From contig JAQXWS010000010.1 in NCBI GenBank assembly GCA_029225565.1, positions 1-39,539 on the forward strand: a stretch of DNA of 39,539 bases, read 5' to 3'. The notes under the pieces are model-generated. The model made no database searches. It was not told the DNA's origin and saw only the letters and a program-made list of their open reading frames with translations. This stretch comes from Eubacteriales bacterium. GTDB taxonomy: Bacteria; Bacillota; Clostridia; Oscillospirales; Acutalibacteraceae. Made by a program: the position numbers and the translations under genes. Shown piece after piece: positions 1-8,053 of this stretch; position 1 is the stretch's first letter; the number at the start of each line of letters is the position of its first letter.

Positions 1-64
1 CCACATCTCAATTATCTCTTTTTCGTAGTCTCCTATGTGTCTATACTTCCTTGGCATAAATATA

Positions 65-111
65 CCCCCTATGGTAGTTTCTTTTATTCTACCATAGGGG
101 GGCTGTTTTTT
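65..111 (+). terminator. Rho-independent terminator of a gene off the left edge
   Basis: A perfect 13-bp stem (CCCCCTATGGTAG at 65-77 with its complement at 89-101) with an 11-nt loop is followed by a T run at 106-111. The T run places it on the plus strand, so it probably ends a transcript entering from the left. Nothing in 1-64 can be recognised as a gene from so short a piece. The core of the stem closely resembles that of the terminator at 6954-6992. Confidence 0.8.
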
Positions 112-207
112 CTATTGTCTACTTTTTACGGTTCTGTGCAAAACGGGAGGCTGTTTTCTTTGCAAAAAACAGGAGCGAACACAATATACCGATATTTTAT
201 TTTTTTG

Positions 208-1101
208 TCAATTAAAAATAACTTTATCGGCATTAACAAATAATACAATGAATACAATCGAAGATACAAGAGCGACAGATATAAGAATTGTCACTATACA
301 AGTAATTATATAACGGGCTTTGTTTTGCCTTCTTGAACGATTGATACCGCACGAATTCATAGTAAAAATCAAAAACACAACTAAACATATACTTACAAAA
401 ACAGATATACCAAAAGCAAAACTCACAATACACGAAGAGATAACTAACGTCGCAAATAACAATCCATAGATGGTGCAATACATCACAGAAAGCTTTTTAT
501 ACGAACTGAATACCAGAGGTTCATTGTTTTTTGCTTTTGATATGTTCCTAAACAGAAACACTAAATACAACGATATAGTAAACAATAAACTCATTACTAA
601 CAAGCCACAAGAAAACATTGCGGCAAAATTCGACTTGCTCATTTTTGTAAAATCAGTAATTATCATTCTGTCTATAATTTGCGGCACACTGATGATAATA
701 AAAATCAACGGAAGAAAAATAAACGATGTTCTTGACATTTTGTTAATTAGTTTAATACGCTGCATAGAATCTGTTTGTATGTCAATAGGATTTGCCTCAT
801 AGGAGGCAAAAAATTGCAGCTTGCCTTCTGAAAAAATATGAATCCATCCGCAGTTTTTGCAATATTCTAAATACTCTAATGTTTCTGCCTCCGGTCTTGT
901 ATCAAAATCACTGGCCTTGTCGAATACATCAACATAATAACGAATACTTTGCGGTTCTCCTTTTTTAAATTGCCAAACAAATCCATTATGTTTAATAAAG
1001 AAAAATCCCTTTTTTGCCATAGATTCAAGGTATTCTTTAATGGCATCTAATTCATATATCGGTATTACTTTTATTCTCTTTACAATGTCATTGTTTTTCA
1101 T
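208..1101 (-). CDS. DUF2812 domain membrane protein
   Basis: The roughly 115-residue N-terminal part has the features of DUF2812: an opening like IPIYELDAIKEYLESMAKKG, then a FxFK/RYYVDVF-type stretch and a CGW motif. Several hydrophobic segments follow, consistent with about four membrane helices. DUF2812 proteins are typically encoded next to PadR regulators and are thought to act as membrane-associated factors whose function is unknown. That pairing is seen here: the upstream padR gene ends at 1088, overlapping this start by 14 nt. The start was set at ATG 1101 because GGAGG lies 8-9 nt upstream; the longer open frame to 1134 has no such site. Expression is probably controlled by the PadR protein from the shared promoter near 1455-1483. 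Confidence 0.85.
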   Translation of the reverse strand: MKNNDIVKRIKVIPIYELDAIKEYLESMAKKGFFFIKHNGFVWQFKKGEPQSIRYYVDVFDKASDFDTRPEAETLEYLEYCKNCGWIHIFSEGKLQFFASYEANPIDIQTDSMQRIKLINKMSRTSFIFLPLIFIIISVPQIIDRMIITDFTKMSKSNFAAMFSCGLLVMSLLFTISLYLVFLFRNISKAKNNEPLVFSSYKKLSVMYCTIYGLLFATLVISSCIVSFAFGISVFVSICLVVFLIFTMNSCGINRSRRQNKARYIITCIVTILISVALVSSIVFIVLFVNADKVIFN

Positions 1102-1414
1102 TATTTTCCTCCAAGAGCCCAGCGCCTGCTTCAACTTGTCGTTGCAATCGTTTGTATTCTTTTTTTAGCATTTCTCTACCGGTATCGGTAATAATATAGC
1201 TTTTCTTTCGACCTTCTATTTTTGTAACTTTAATTAATCCTTCCTGCTCAAAGTCCAGCAACAAGGTGTACAAAGTTCCCGGTCCAATCAAAACCCTATT
1301 ATGTGTAAGCGTCCTGATATATGCGCATATATCAACGCCACACTTCTCCTCATTCAAAGAAAGAAGAATGTAATACATCTGTTCAGTTAAAGTTTGAAAT
1401 TTTTTTCTCGCCAT
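1088..1414 (-). CDS. PadR family transcriptional regulator
   Basis: A 108-residue protein with the typical PadR winged-helix layout: a first helix with LTEQMYYILLSL, a recognition region around IGPGTLYTLLLDFEQEGLI, and the wing EGRKKSYIITDTGREML. The GPGTLYTLL motif is highly typical of PadR. Members usually repress their own operon and respond to small molecules or cell-envelope stress. The start at ATG 1414 is supported by AGGAG just upstream; the open frame extends to 1486 but then includes the promoter. It is the first gene of a two-gene unit with the DUF2812 protein. Confidence 0.92.
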   Translation of the reverse strand: MARKKFQTLTEQMYYILLSLNEEKCGVDICAYIRTLTHNRVLIGPGTLYTLLLDFEQEGLIKVTKIEGRKKSYIITDTGREMLKKEYKRLQRQVEAGAGLLEENNEKQ

Positions 1415-1429
1415 AACCGTTTCTCCTTT

Positions 1430-1483
1430 TATCGATAATCGATATTGCATATTTATTATAACATCGAATATCGATATTGTCAA
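1430..1483 (-). promoter_or_regulatory. Consensus promoter with nested PadR-type operators
   Basis: On the minus strand, TTGACA (1478-1483) is separated by exactly 17 nt from TATAAT (1455-1460), a full consensus sigma-A promoter. A perfect 12-bp palindrome AATATCGATATT (1467-1478) fills part of the spacer, and a second palindrome TATCGAT-A-ATCGATA (1430-1444) lies downstream of the -10. Both share ATCGAT. This is the expected layout of an autorepressed padR promoter; that PadR binds here is inference. Confidence 0.85.
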
Positions 1484-1540
1484 CAAAAAAGAATTGCGTA
1501 CTTCCCTATATGAATAATACGCAGTACATTAATTTTGCTA

Positions 1541-1574
1541 TAATAAAAATGGGGGCGGAATAAATCCGTCCCCC
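1541..1574 (-). terminator. Terminator of the aldolase operon
   Basis: GGGGGCGGA (1551-1559) and TCCGTCCCCC (1565-1574) form a GC-rich hairpin. Reading minus, it is followed by ATTTTTATTATA. It lies 18 nt past the aldolase stop codon. Confidence 0.85.
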
Positions 1575-1591
1575 TAAAAATGTTATGTTTT

Positions 1592-2809
1592 TTACTTCTC
1601 GTCAATCTTCTTGCTGTATTTTGCAAGATATACTGTACGCATAAGGAAGCACTCTGCCTTAGGTACATAGTGAGGACGGTTGAATATATCGCAATCAATA
1701 ACTGCCTGAGCGCCCTTGTCCATAATAATATCAAGGGCGTTCATATCGCCGTCGGAGTTACCTGTAATGAGAGCGCCGTTGCCCTGGATAAGAACGGCGT
1801 TTCTGCCGTCGATAGCCTTGCCTACAGCCTTTGCACAAGCGTCTGTGTCACCGTCAATCCAAGGGCAGGTCTTAACATCCAGACCGACAATCTGTGCAAA
1901 ATCGTCAATCATAGGAATCATAGTTTCGCCAAGGCAGGATACAGCAACCACATCCGGTGTCTTCATGTGCTGAATCTTTGTGCAATCCTCGGTGTCGTAG
2001 ATAGCGCGGTGCAGCTTGGCAACCTTTGGAGCGATGCCGTTGATACCGAGGCCGGTCTCAATATCCACATCAACAGTAGTATCTCCCACTGTCAAGGTAA
2101 ACTTGTCGCCACTCCTTACAGAAGAGCCCAGGTCGCAAATCTGCTGAGGCATTGTGCCGGCCAGATTCTTGCCCAGGAAGAAATTACGCTTGTCGTCATC
2201 GCTGTAAACATTGCTCCAGGAATGACGGAGGTAATTGTCCTTGATTACCTTTTCGCAGCACTTTTCCAGAGTTTCGGCAAGGGCAAAAGCGTGGTCGTAG
2301 CTGTCGCCCATACAAATTGTGCCGTGGTGCATCATCATAATAGCTCTTGCGCCGGGATTCATCATAATGCACATCTCCACCTTTTTGCGTAGGGAATTGG
2401 TGGTGGACATAGCATAGTCTGCGCAAGGAACAACCGGACCCAGCACATCTCTGTACTCGTCATATACATTGCGAATCTCCATACCGGTAATGCTGACAAT
2501 GGTAGCATATCTCTGGTGGGTATGGATAACAAAATCAACTGTGGGATGGTGGCGGTATGCAGCAGCATGCACGCCCTTTTCGGAGGATGGCTTTATGTCC
2601 CCCTCGTAGGAGCAATCGTCAATGTTAACAACAACTATCTCCTCCGGAGTAAGGTCCTCGTAGGCTCTGCCGGAGGGAGTAATAACGAACTGGGTGTCGC
2701 TGATACGAGCAGAAACATTACCCCAGGTACGAGCGATAAGACCTGACTCCACCAGCTTTTTGCCGGCCTCTACAACTATTCTTTTTGCTTCTTCAATTTC
2801 GTAAGCCAT
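1592..2809 (-). CDS. Class II aldolase/adducin family protein with a second, degenerate aldolase-like domain
   Basis: Residues 1-215 are a class II (zinc-dependent) aldolase domain of the fuculose/ribulose-phosphate aldolase group. It has the TWGNVSAR opening, TPSG, E77 in PSSEKG, the metal ligands HTH (96-98) and a further His in MMHHG (161-162). These enzymes split or epimerise phosphorylated ketoses. The usual length is about 220 residues, but this protein has 405. The second half (about 235-400) follows the same pattern (VVAVSCLGE for IVSITGME; VLIQGNGALITG for IMMMHHGTICMG), but the histidine ligands are gone. It is therefore probably an inactive or structural copy. Start ATG 2809 has AGGGGAC upstream. 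It is the second gene after the class III aminotransferase, 62 nt downstream. The substrate is unknown. Confidence 0.85.
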   Translation of the reverse strand: MAYEIEEAKRIVVEAGKKLVESGLIARTWGNVSARISDTQFVITPSGRAYEDLTPEEIVVVNIDDCSYEGDIKPSSEKGVHAAAYRHHPTVDFVIHTHQRYATIVSITGMEIRNVYDEYRDVLGPVVPCADYAMSTTNSLRKKVEMCIMMNPGARAIMMMHHGTICMGDSYDHAFALAETLEKCCEKVIKDNYLRHSWSNVYSDDDKRNFFLGKNLAGTMPQQICDLGSSVRSGDKFTLTVGDTTVDVDIETGLGINGIAPKVAKLHRAIYDTEDCTKIQHMKTPDVVAVSCLGETMIPMIDDFAQIVGLDVKTCPWIDGDTDACAKAVGKAIDGRNAVLIQGNGALITGNSDGDMNALDIIMDKGAQAVIDCDIFNRPHYVPKAECFLMRTVYLAKYSKKIDEK

Positions 2810-2871
2810 AATAGTCCCCTTTCTATATAGACAAACGGGCGGCATAAAAACCGCCCTTATTGTGTCAATGA

Positions 2872-4356
2872 TTAATAATCAATCTTCTCGCACTGGGAAA
2901 GAACCTTGTCAAAGCGCTTGATGCACTCGTCAATATCCTCCTCGGTGTATGCACTGGATGTGTACAGACGGGAGCCTGCAAGAGTAACAAGGCCCTCTGC
3001 CATGTAAGCAGCGCCCATGTACTGCATCTCAGTTTGGCGGATGCCGGTCTGCTTGAGTACATTAGGAATGGTCCATGGCTTCTTCCAGTTAACTGCAAAG
3101 TGCATTGTAGCTACTGTGTGAAGCTGGCAAATTGAGCCGACATTGTAGCATACGAACGGCAGGTCATACTTCTTGATGGACTCGTTGATGCCCTTAACCA
3201 GTCTGTCTGCCATCTGGCCTGCAACCTGGCAAGCATTTCTCTTTTCTATCTCGTTGATTACTGTGTAACCTGCACAGCAAGAGATTGGTGTAGCAGCCAT
3301 TGTACCGCCGCACATAGCCTTGTGAATCTTCTTGCCCTCGGACTTGTCAAGGCCGGCGCCAAGATACTTCATTACTTCCTTATGGCCGCCGATACCGCCT
3401 GCACCCGGATAACCGCCGGCAATAATCTTGCCGAAGATTGTAATATCAGGGTCAATACCGTAGTAACCCTGTGCGCCGCTAACACCGATACGGAAGCCGG
3501 TTACAACCTCGTCACAAACAAGGAGAGCACCGTACTTACGGCAAAGTGCCTGAACTCCCTTGGGGAAGTCCTTATCTACAGGGCGGGTTGCTGACTCGGG
3601 TCCGCATGGCTCGATAAATACAGCAGCTGTGCCGCCACGGAATCTGTTAATCTTAAGCTTTCTCTCAAGGTCCTTAAGGTCGTTAGGGAAGAACTCCTGA
3701 GTGTGCTTGAATACAAACATCGGAACGCCGTGTGACTGCATATTGAGGGTACCGGGAACACGCATACCCCATGCAAGCTGGTCGGACCAACCGTGGTAAG
3801 CGCCACCCATCTTGATGATATTCTTGTGGCCTGTAGCAAGACGCGCAACACGAACAGCACACATACAAGCCTCTGTACCTGAACCGAGCATACGGAACAT
3901 TTCTACAGAAGGTACGCACTCGCTAATCTTCTTTGCAAGCTTGTACTCGTATGGGTGGAAAAGGCCGGTTGACGGACCGCAATCGTCCAACAGCTTCTTG
4001 ACCTCTTCCTTAACAACATCGTCATTTGAGCCGATGATGGTAGGGCCGCCTGCCTGTAGGAAGTCAAAGTACTCGTTGCCGTCGATGTCGTAAAGCTTGT
4101 TACCCTTAGCCTTGGTCATAACGATTGGGAACGGGTAGTTGAAAGCCAGGTTATGCTGTACGCCACCGGGGATTACCTCTTTAGCCTCGGTAATCATTTC
4201 CTTTGACTTTGCACACTTCTTCTCAAAGAACTCCTCCTCATACTTTTTGAGAGAGGCTCTGTTGATTGAGTAAATTGGTTTTTTGATTAGTGCATCGAGC
4301 TGAGCTGTAAGAGCAGCAGCATTAGGATACTCTGTAATAGCGAATCTTGTATCCAT
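2872..4356 (-). CDS. Class III PLP aminotransferase, glutamate-1-semialdehyde 2,1-aminomutase-like
   Basis: A 494-residue PLP enzyme of the class III (HemL-like) fold. Visible are the YDIDGNEYFDFLQAGGP entry region, GSGTEACMCAVRVAR, the AYHGW motif, CDEVVTGFR with the PLP aspartate D282, and FGKIIAGGYPGAG, where K310 is the expected Schiff-base lysine. True HemL is about 430 residues; the N-terminal extension of about 60 residues and the catabolic neighbours argue against a role in haem synthesis. A carbohydrate or amino-sugar substrate, with amino transfer or 1,2-amino migration, is inferred from the aldolase and FGGY kinase in the same regulon. ATG 4356 was preferred over GTG 4359 because of GGGGG 7 nt upstream. 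Confidence 0.87.
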   Translation of the reverse strand: MDTRFAITEYPNAAALTAQLDALIKKPIYSINRASLKKYEEEFFEKKCAKSKEMITEAKEVIPGGVQHNLAFNYPFPIVMTKAKGNKLYDIDGNEYFDFLQAGGPTIIGSNDDVVKEEVKKLLDDCGPSTGLFHPYEYKLAKKISECVPSVEMFRMLGSGTEACMCAVRVARLATGHKNIIKMGGAYHGWSDQLAWGMRVPGTLNMQSHGVPMFVFKHTQEFFPNDLKDLERKLKINRFRGGTAAVFIEPCGPESATRPVDKDFPKGVQALCRKYGALLVCDEVVTGFRIGVSGAQGYYGIDPDITIFGKIIAGGYPGAGGIGGHKEVMKYLGAGLDKSEGKKIHKAMCGGTMAATPISCCAGYTVINEIEKRNACQVAGQMADRLVKGINESIKKYDLPFVCYNVGSICQLHTVATMHFAVNWKKPWTIPNVLKQTGIRQTEMQYMGAAYMAEGLVTLAGSRLYTSSAYTEEDIDECIKRFDKVLSQCEKIDY

Positions 4357-4387
4357 CACTATTCCCCCTTATGTATTTTTATTTTCG

Positions 4388-4472
4388 GTGAGTAGTGGCT
4401 CACCTTTTATTGCGTGAGTACCCACTCACTCAAATTACACTTTTAGTATATCATATTTTAACGATTTGTCAA
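4388..4472 (-). promoter_or_regulatory. Minus promoter with two 16-bp TetR-type operators
   Basis: On minus, TTGACA (4467-4472) and TATACT (4445-4450), with a 16-nt spacer, drive the aminotransferase-aldolase operon. Two near-identical interrupted palindromes follow downstream of the -10: GTGAGTACCCACTCAC (4414-4429) and GTGAGTAGTGGCTCAC (4388-4403), centred 26 bp apart. Repression by the adjacent TetR protein is inferred from position and symmetry. Confidence 0.8.
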
Positions 4473-4503
4473 TTAAAAAGTTATATTTTTTTAGTCAATA
4501 TTA

Positions 4504-4554
4504 TTGCAAACAGACCAAAATAATGGTAGTATATAACCGTGAACTATTACTCAC
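4504..4554 (+). promoter_or_regulatory. Plus promoter with the third copy of the operator
   Basis: TTGCAA (4504-4509), a 17-nt spacer and TAGTAT (4527-4532) form the likely promoter of tetR and the kinase. GTGAACTATTACTCAC (4539-4554), a third copy of the GTGAGT-N4-ACTCAC motif, covers the expected transcription start. This suggests that the regulator controls both directions. Confidence 0.75.
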
Positions 4555-4573
4555 CAAAGGAGTTTTGTGGCTT

Positions 4574-4630
4574 ATGCACAAGGGAAATATCCCCGTTTTG
4601 TGCATATATACAAAAATGAGTTATGATTGA
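4574..4630 (+). CDS. Putative 18-residue leader ORF overlapping the tetR start
   Basis: AAAGGAG (4556-4562) is the only strong ribosome site in this leader. The first ATG after it is at 4574 and opens an 18-codon frame (MHKGNIPVLCIYTKMSYD) that stops at 4628-4630, just past the tetR ATG at 4623 in another frame. The tetR start itself lacks a clear ribosome site. The leader also holds a hairpin (TATGCACAA 4573-4581 with TTGTGCATA 4598-4606) covering the ORF start. Translational coupling is an inference; a chance ORF remains possible. Confidence 0.45.
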   Translation: MHKGNIPVLCIYTKMSYD

Positions 4631-5285
4631 AAAGAGATACAAGGACGCCTTTGAGCGTGCCAGCGATGAGCGCAAGGAGAAAATACTGGAGATTGGGATT
4701 CAGGAATTTTCATCAAAAGGCTTTGAAAACGCAAATATCAATGTAATAGCCAAGAATGCCGGTATCAGTATCGGCCTGATGTACAAGTACTTCAGCACCA
4801 AGGAGGACCTGTTTGTCACCTGCTTGCGCAGGGGTATGGACATACTGGACAACACTCTGGACGAAATAATGCGCAGCGACGACAAGCTGCTGGTCAAGGC
4901 GGAAAAGCTGATTAGAGTTACTGCCAGGCATTCCAAGGCTAACAAAAATTACATAAAGCTGTATAACGAAATCACCAGCGAAAAGGATGGCGAGCGAGCA
5001 CGGCTTTTGGCTCATGAGATAGAAACCAAAACCAGCCAAAAATACATCAGCTGCATCGCCCGGGCGCTGGCAAAGGGAGATGTGAGAAGCGACCTTGACC
5101 CCAGGCTGTTCGCATTCTTTCTGGATAACCTGCTGACATCGCTGCAATTCTCTTACACCTGTGACTACTATCGCGAGAGATTCCAAATCTACACCGGCGT
5201 AGATGTTGGAACAATGGACGATGAGCAGGTGGTAACCCAGTTACTAAAATTCATTGAATCTGCCTTCACATACCAAAAACAGTAA
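4623..5285 (+). CDS. TetR family transcriptional regulator
   Basis: A 220-residue protein with the TetR N-terminal helix-turn-helix: ILEIGIQEFSSKGFENANINVIAKNAGISIGLMYKYFSTKEDLF, where IAKNAGIS and the MYKYFSTKEDL end are hallmarks. The C-terminal helical part would bind ligand and form the dimer. It is transcribed away from the aminotransferase-aldolase pair and followed after 19 nt by an FGGY kinase, so it most likely controls both arms of the locus through the three GTGAGT-N4-ACTCAC sites. The frame is closed by TGA at 4617, which fixes the ATG at 4623 despite a weak ribosome site. Confidence 0.92.
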   Translation: MIEKRYKDAFERASDERKEKILEIGIQEFSSKGFENANINVIAKNAGISIGLMYKYFSTKEDLFVTCLRRGMDILDNTLDEIMRSDDKLLVKAEKLIRVTARHSKANKNYIKLYNEITSEKDGERARLLAHEIETKTSQKYISCIARALAKGDVRSDLDPRLFAFFLDNLLTSLQFSYTCDYYRERFQIYTGVDVGTMDDEQVVTQLLKFIESAFTYQKQ

Positions 5286-5304
5286 GCAGACGAGGAGGAA
5301 ATAT

Positions 5305-6933
5305 ATGAGCAAATATGTTATCACCTATGATATCGGTACTACCGGCATAAAGACCTGTCTTATCGAAATCGACCGGGAAATGAAAATTTTGGCGTCTTCA
5401 ACTGCAGGCTATAACCTGTATGTTGACGAGGAAACGGGCGTCAAGGGCGGCGCCGAGCAGGATGCTGACGAATGGTGGGAGGCAATGACCATTACCACAA
5501 AAACCGTGTTCGAAAAATCGCCCACAATCACCAAGGAGATGGTAGAGGGCATCAGCTTTTGCTCTGCAATGCAGGGCCTTGTGCTGGTTGACAAGGAGGG
5601 CAACTGCATCCGCCGTCCAATGACATATATGGACCAGAGAGCTCGTGAGGAGCTGCAAAATGGCATTGCCCACGGCGTACAAATTGCCGGTGCGGAAGTC
5701 ACAAAATGCCTAAAGTATTTGTACTACACCCAGGCTGTATCCTCATCAGTAAAGGACCCGATATGGAAGTACAAGTGGGTTGAGGCTCACGAGCCGGAAA
5801 ACTACAAGAAGATATACAAATGGCTGGATATTAAGGAATACCTCATTTGCAGACTGACCGGCGAGTTTGTTATGACAAACGACTCTGCGTTCGGTACTCT
5901 GCTCTACGATACAAGAAAGGGTCATGAGGGCTGGTGCAAGCCGGTCTGCGATATGGTGGGTGTTAACATCGAGCATTTGCCACCAATCAAAAAATCCACC
6001 GAAAAGGTTGGCGAGGTAACACAAAAAGCAGCCGATGAGCTTGGCCTTGCCGTAGGAACAGCCGTGTACGGCGGAGGTGGCGACGCATCCCTAATCGGCG
6101 TTGGCGCCGGTGCTGTAGAAATTGGCGACACACATATATATTCCGGTACATCCGGCTGGGTAGGAACAGTAGTTCCGGAGCAGTTTGTTGATGCCGGCGC
6201 CATGATGGCATCCATAGTGGGAGTTAACCCCAAGACATACAACTACTTTGGCGAGCTGGAGACCAGTAACAAGTGCGTAGGCTGGGTCAAGGACCACCTT
6301 GCACTGGACGAAATCGGTGTTTTCCTGAAGAGATACGGCAATGCCGCTGACAGTCTGGAGCAGATAGAATTCAATCTGTATGACTATCTGGAGGAGGTTA
6401 TTGACAGAGCTCAACCGGGCTCCGACGGTGTTGTATTCACCCCATGGCTCCACGGCAACAGATGTCCTTTTGAGGACCCAAATGCTGCCGGTATGTTCTT
6501 TAATATCCATCTGGATACAGGCAAGACAGAGCTTATTCGTGCAGTTGTTGAGGGTATCTGCTTCCACATGAGATGGATGCTGGAGAGACAGGAAGAAAAG
6601 AAAAAGGTAAAGGCCCTCAAGACATCCAACGAGGTTCGTTTCTGCGGTGGTGGAGCTCTGGGAGAAGCCACTTGCCAAATTCTTGCTGATATACTGCAGA
6701 GAGAAGTGGTGGTAGTTGAATCGCCCCAAAACATCGGTGCTGTAGGCGCAGCAGCTTGTATAGCAGTTGGTATGGGTATTATTCCATCAATCTTTGATGT
6801 CAAAAAACTAATTCCGATAAAGACTACATACAAGCCAAATCCTGCTAACAAAGCAGTATATGACAGGAATTACAAGGTGTTCAAAAACCTGTACAAAGCC
6901 AACAAGGAGAACTTTGCAATCCTAAACGGCTGA
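5305..6933 (+). CDS. FGGY family carbohydrate kinase (xylulokinase-like)
   Basis: A 542-residue sugar kinase of the FGGY/ASKHA superfamily that phosphorylates a sugar or polyol with ATP in the cytoplasm. Seen are the first phosphate motif YDIGTTGIKT at the N terminus, a MTYMDQRA substrate-region motif, GGGGDASLIGVGAGAV carrying the GDA catalytic aspartate, FTPWLHGNRCPFEDPNA, and the adenosine motif with GGGALGEATCQILADIL and NIGAVGAA. Overall it is closest in appearance to xylulokinases, but the natural substrate cannot be told. Start ATG 5305 follows GAGGAGG; the open frame upstream of it overlaps tetR. The gene lies 19 nt after tetR and is part of the regulon with the class II aldolase, suggesting a kinase-then-aldolase pathway. 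Confidence 0.9.
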   Translation: MSKYVITYDIGTTGIKTCLIEIDREMKILASSTAGYNLYVDEETGVKGGAEQDADEWWEAMTITTKTVFEKSPTITKEMVEGISFCSAMQGLVLVDKEGNCIRRPMTYMDQRAREELQNGIAHGVQIAGAEVTKCLKYLYYTQAVSSSVKDPIWKYKWVEAHEPENYKKIYKWLDIKEYLICRLTGEFVMTNDSAFGTLLYDTRKGHEGWCKPVCDMVGVNIEHLPPIKKSTEKVGEVTQKAADELGLAVGTAVYGGGGDASLIGVGAGAVEIGDTHIYSGTSGWVGTVVPEQFVDAGAMMASIVGVNPKTYNYFGELETSNKCVGWVKDHLALDEIGVFLKRYGNAADSLEQIEFNLYDYLEEVIDRAQPGSDGVVFTPWLHGNRCPFEDPNAAGMFFNIHLDTGKTELIRAVVEGICFHMRWMLERQEEKKKVKALKTSNEVRFCGGGALGEATCQILADILQREVVVVESPQNIGAVGAAACIAVGMGIIPSIFDVKKLIPIKTTYKPNPANKAVYDRNYKVFKNLYKANKENFAILNG

Positions 6934-6953
6934 TACAAAATAACAGCATTACA

Positions 6954-6995
6954 AAACCTCCTACGGTAGTTGTTTTCTACCGTAGGAGGTTTTTT
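6954..6995 (+). terminator. Terminator between convergent kinase and ATP-grasp genes
   Basis: A 16-bp perfect stem (6954-6969 with 6977-6992, core CCTCCTACGGTAG) with a 7-nt loop is followed by a T run to 6995. On minus the hairpin is followed by TTTTG, so it can serve both the kinase (plus) and the ATP-grasp pair (minus, ending at 7002). Confidence 0.9.
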
Positions 6996-7001
6996 ACCTG
7001 T

Positions 7002-8051
7002 TCAGTTGAGTAAGTGTTTGTACTTTTCTCTAATACCTTGATGATTGAGTATTTGGATAGTAGATATTAGCGGCTTTGCATTTCCCTCAACCATTACCCA
7101 TCCTTCGTCGGTCAATGCCATGTCCCAGCCGACATATTTTTGTTCGGGTACTATTATGGCTAATTCCTGTACCATATCCAACAGTTCTTTCCATCTGGGC
7201 AGGAATGCACCGGTTATCTTTTCGTTGGTATCGGGATGACGGTCAAACCACTCTCCGTCAATATCCATTCTGTTGGTAGCCAAAGATACTATCTCGCCGC
7301 TTTCGATATTGATTGCAGCTGCCAATCCTCCGGCACTGGTATTATCGACTCGGCTGCCTCCGACACCCAACCTCAAAAATGCGTACATCGGAGTTACTGT
7401 ACTGCCGTCATAATATGTTACCAACCTGACAGTATTAATTGACCGGGGGTGAAATCGAGCCATTTCGTAAGACTGCTCTATCAGCTCCTCGCATACTGCG
7501 CCGCCGTCGGCTATTAAATCCAGAAACGAAGCTTTGGCTCCGGTTTTTTCGATATTAATTACTCGAAATCCCCTGCCGCCATGACTGTCAATAGGCTTTG
7601 CTACGAATTCTTTGTGAGTAGCAACAAATTGTGAGAACTCCACATAATCCGCAGTCGATGACACCATAATGACATCCCTCTTGTAATAATTTTTGAATAT
7701 TTGATATGCCGTATATTTATTCTCAAATTTTTTACGGGATTGGGGGGTGCTCGCCTTCATCAAAAAATCATGAAACTCATAAGAGCCAACATACTCTCGG
7801 CGCTGAGTTTTTGTTTTATTTTTAAAATCATATTGGTAATACTGCTGATATACACATCCTGCAACATATCTTGTCCACAGCAATTCTCGTACCAAAGTGA
7901 TACTGTTAGGATTCCCTTTGTAATACTTTATCACCTTGAACAAATCAGCGTCACGATTTTTGTCAAGCACAAGGACAATGGCGGCCATCCACAACAAAAA
8001 CCACCCAATAACACTATTCTTTTTTGCCAATCGAAAGAACCTTTCACTCAT
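7002..8051 (-). CDS. Sugar-transfer-associated ATP-grasp protein, second copy
   Basis: A 349-residue protein of the ATP-grasp type often found with exopolysaccharide genes (PF14397-like). Near the N terminus there is one hydrophobic stretch (WFLLWMAAIVLVL) that may be a membrane anchor. The ATP-grasp core shows EFVAKPIDSHGGRGFRVI (nucleotide loop), CEELIEQ, HPRSINTVRLVTY, a Gly-rich VGGSRVDNTSAGGLAA stretch and the terminal VGWDMALTDEGWVMVEGNAKP, with the E/N metal ligands of ATP-grasp enzymes. The upstream paralogue ends 2 nt before this start; GGAAGG inside the end of that gene is the ribosome site, so the two are co-transcribed and probably coupled. The carboxylate and amine or hydroxyl substrates are unknown. 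Confidence 0.82.
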   Translation of the reverse strand: MSERFFRLAKKNSVIGWFLLWMAAIVLVLDKNRDADLFKVIKYYKGNPNSITLVRELLWTRYVAGCVYQQYYQYDFKNKTKTQRREYVGSYEFHDFLMKASTPQSRKKFENKYTAYQIFKNYYKRDVIMVSSTADYVEFSQFVATHKEFVAKPIDSHGGRGFRVINIEKTGAKASFLDLIADGGAVCEELIEQSYEMARFHPRSINTVRLVTYYDGSTVTPMYAFLRLGVGGSRVDNTSAGGLAAAINIESGEIVSLATNRMDIDGEWFDRHPDTNEKITGAFLPRWKELLDMVQELAIIVPEQKYVGWDMALTDEGWVMVEGNAKPLISTIQILNHQGIREKYKHLLN

Positions 8052-8053
8052 TT

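Noticed and set aside
1580-2392. 270-codon plus-strand open frame
   Set aside because: It lies antisense inside the aldolase gene, lacks a ribosome site and has no recognisable domain.
2872-4356. Naming the class III aminotransferase hemL
   Set aside because: No haem genes are nearby, the protein is longer than HemL and the context is catabolic.
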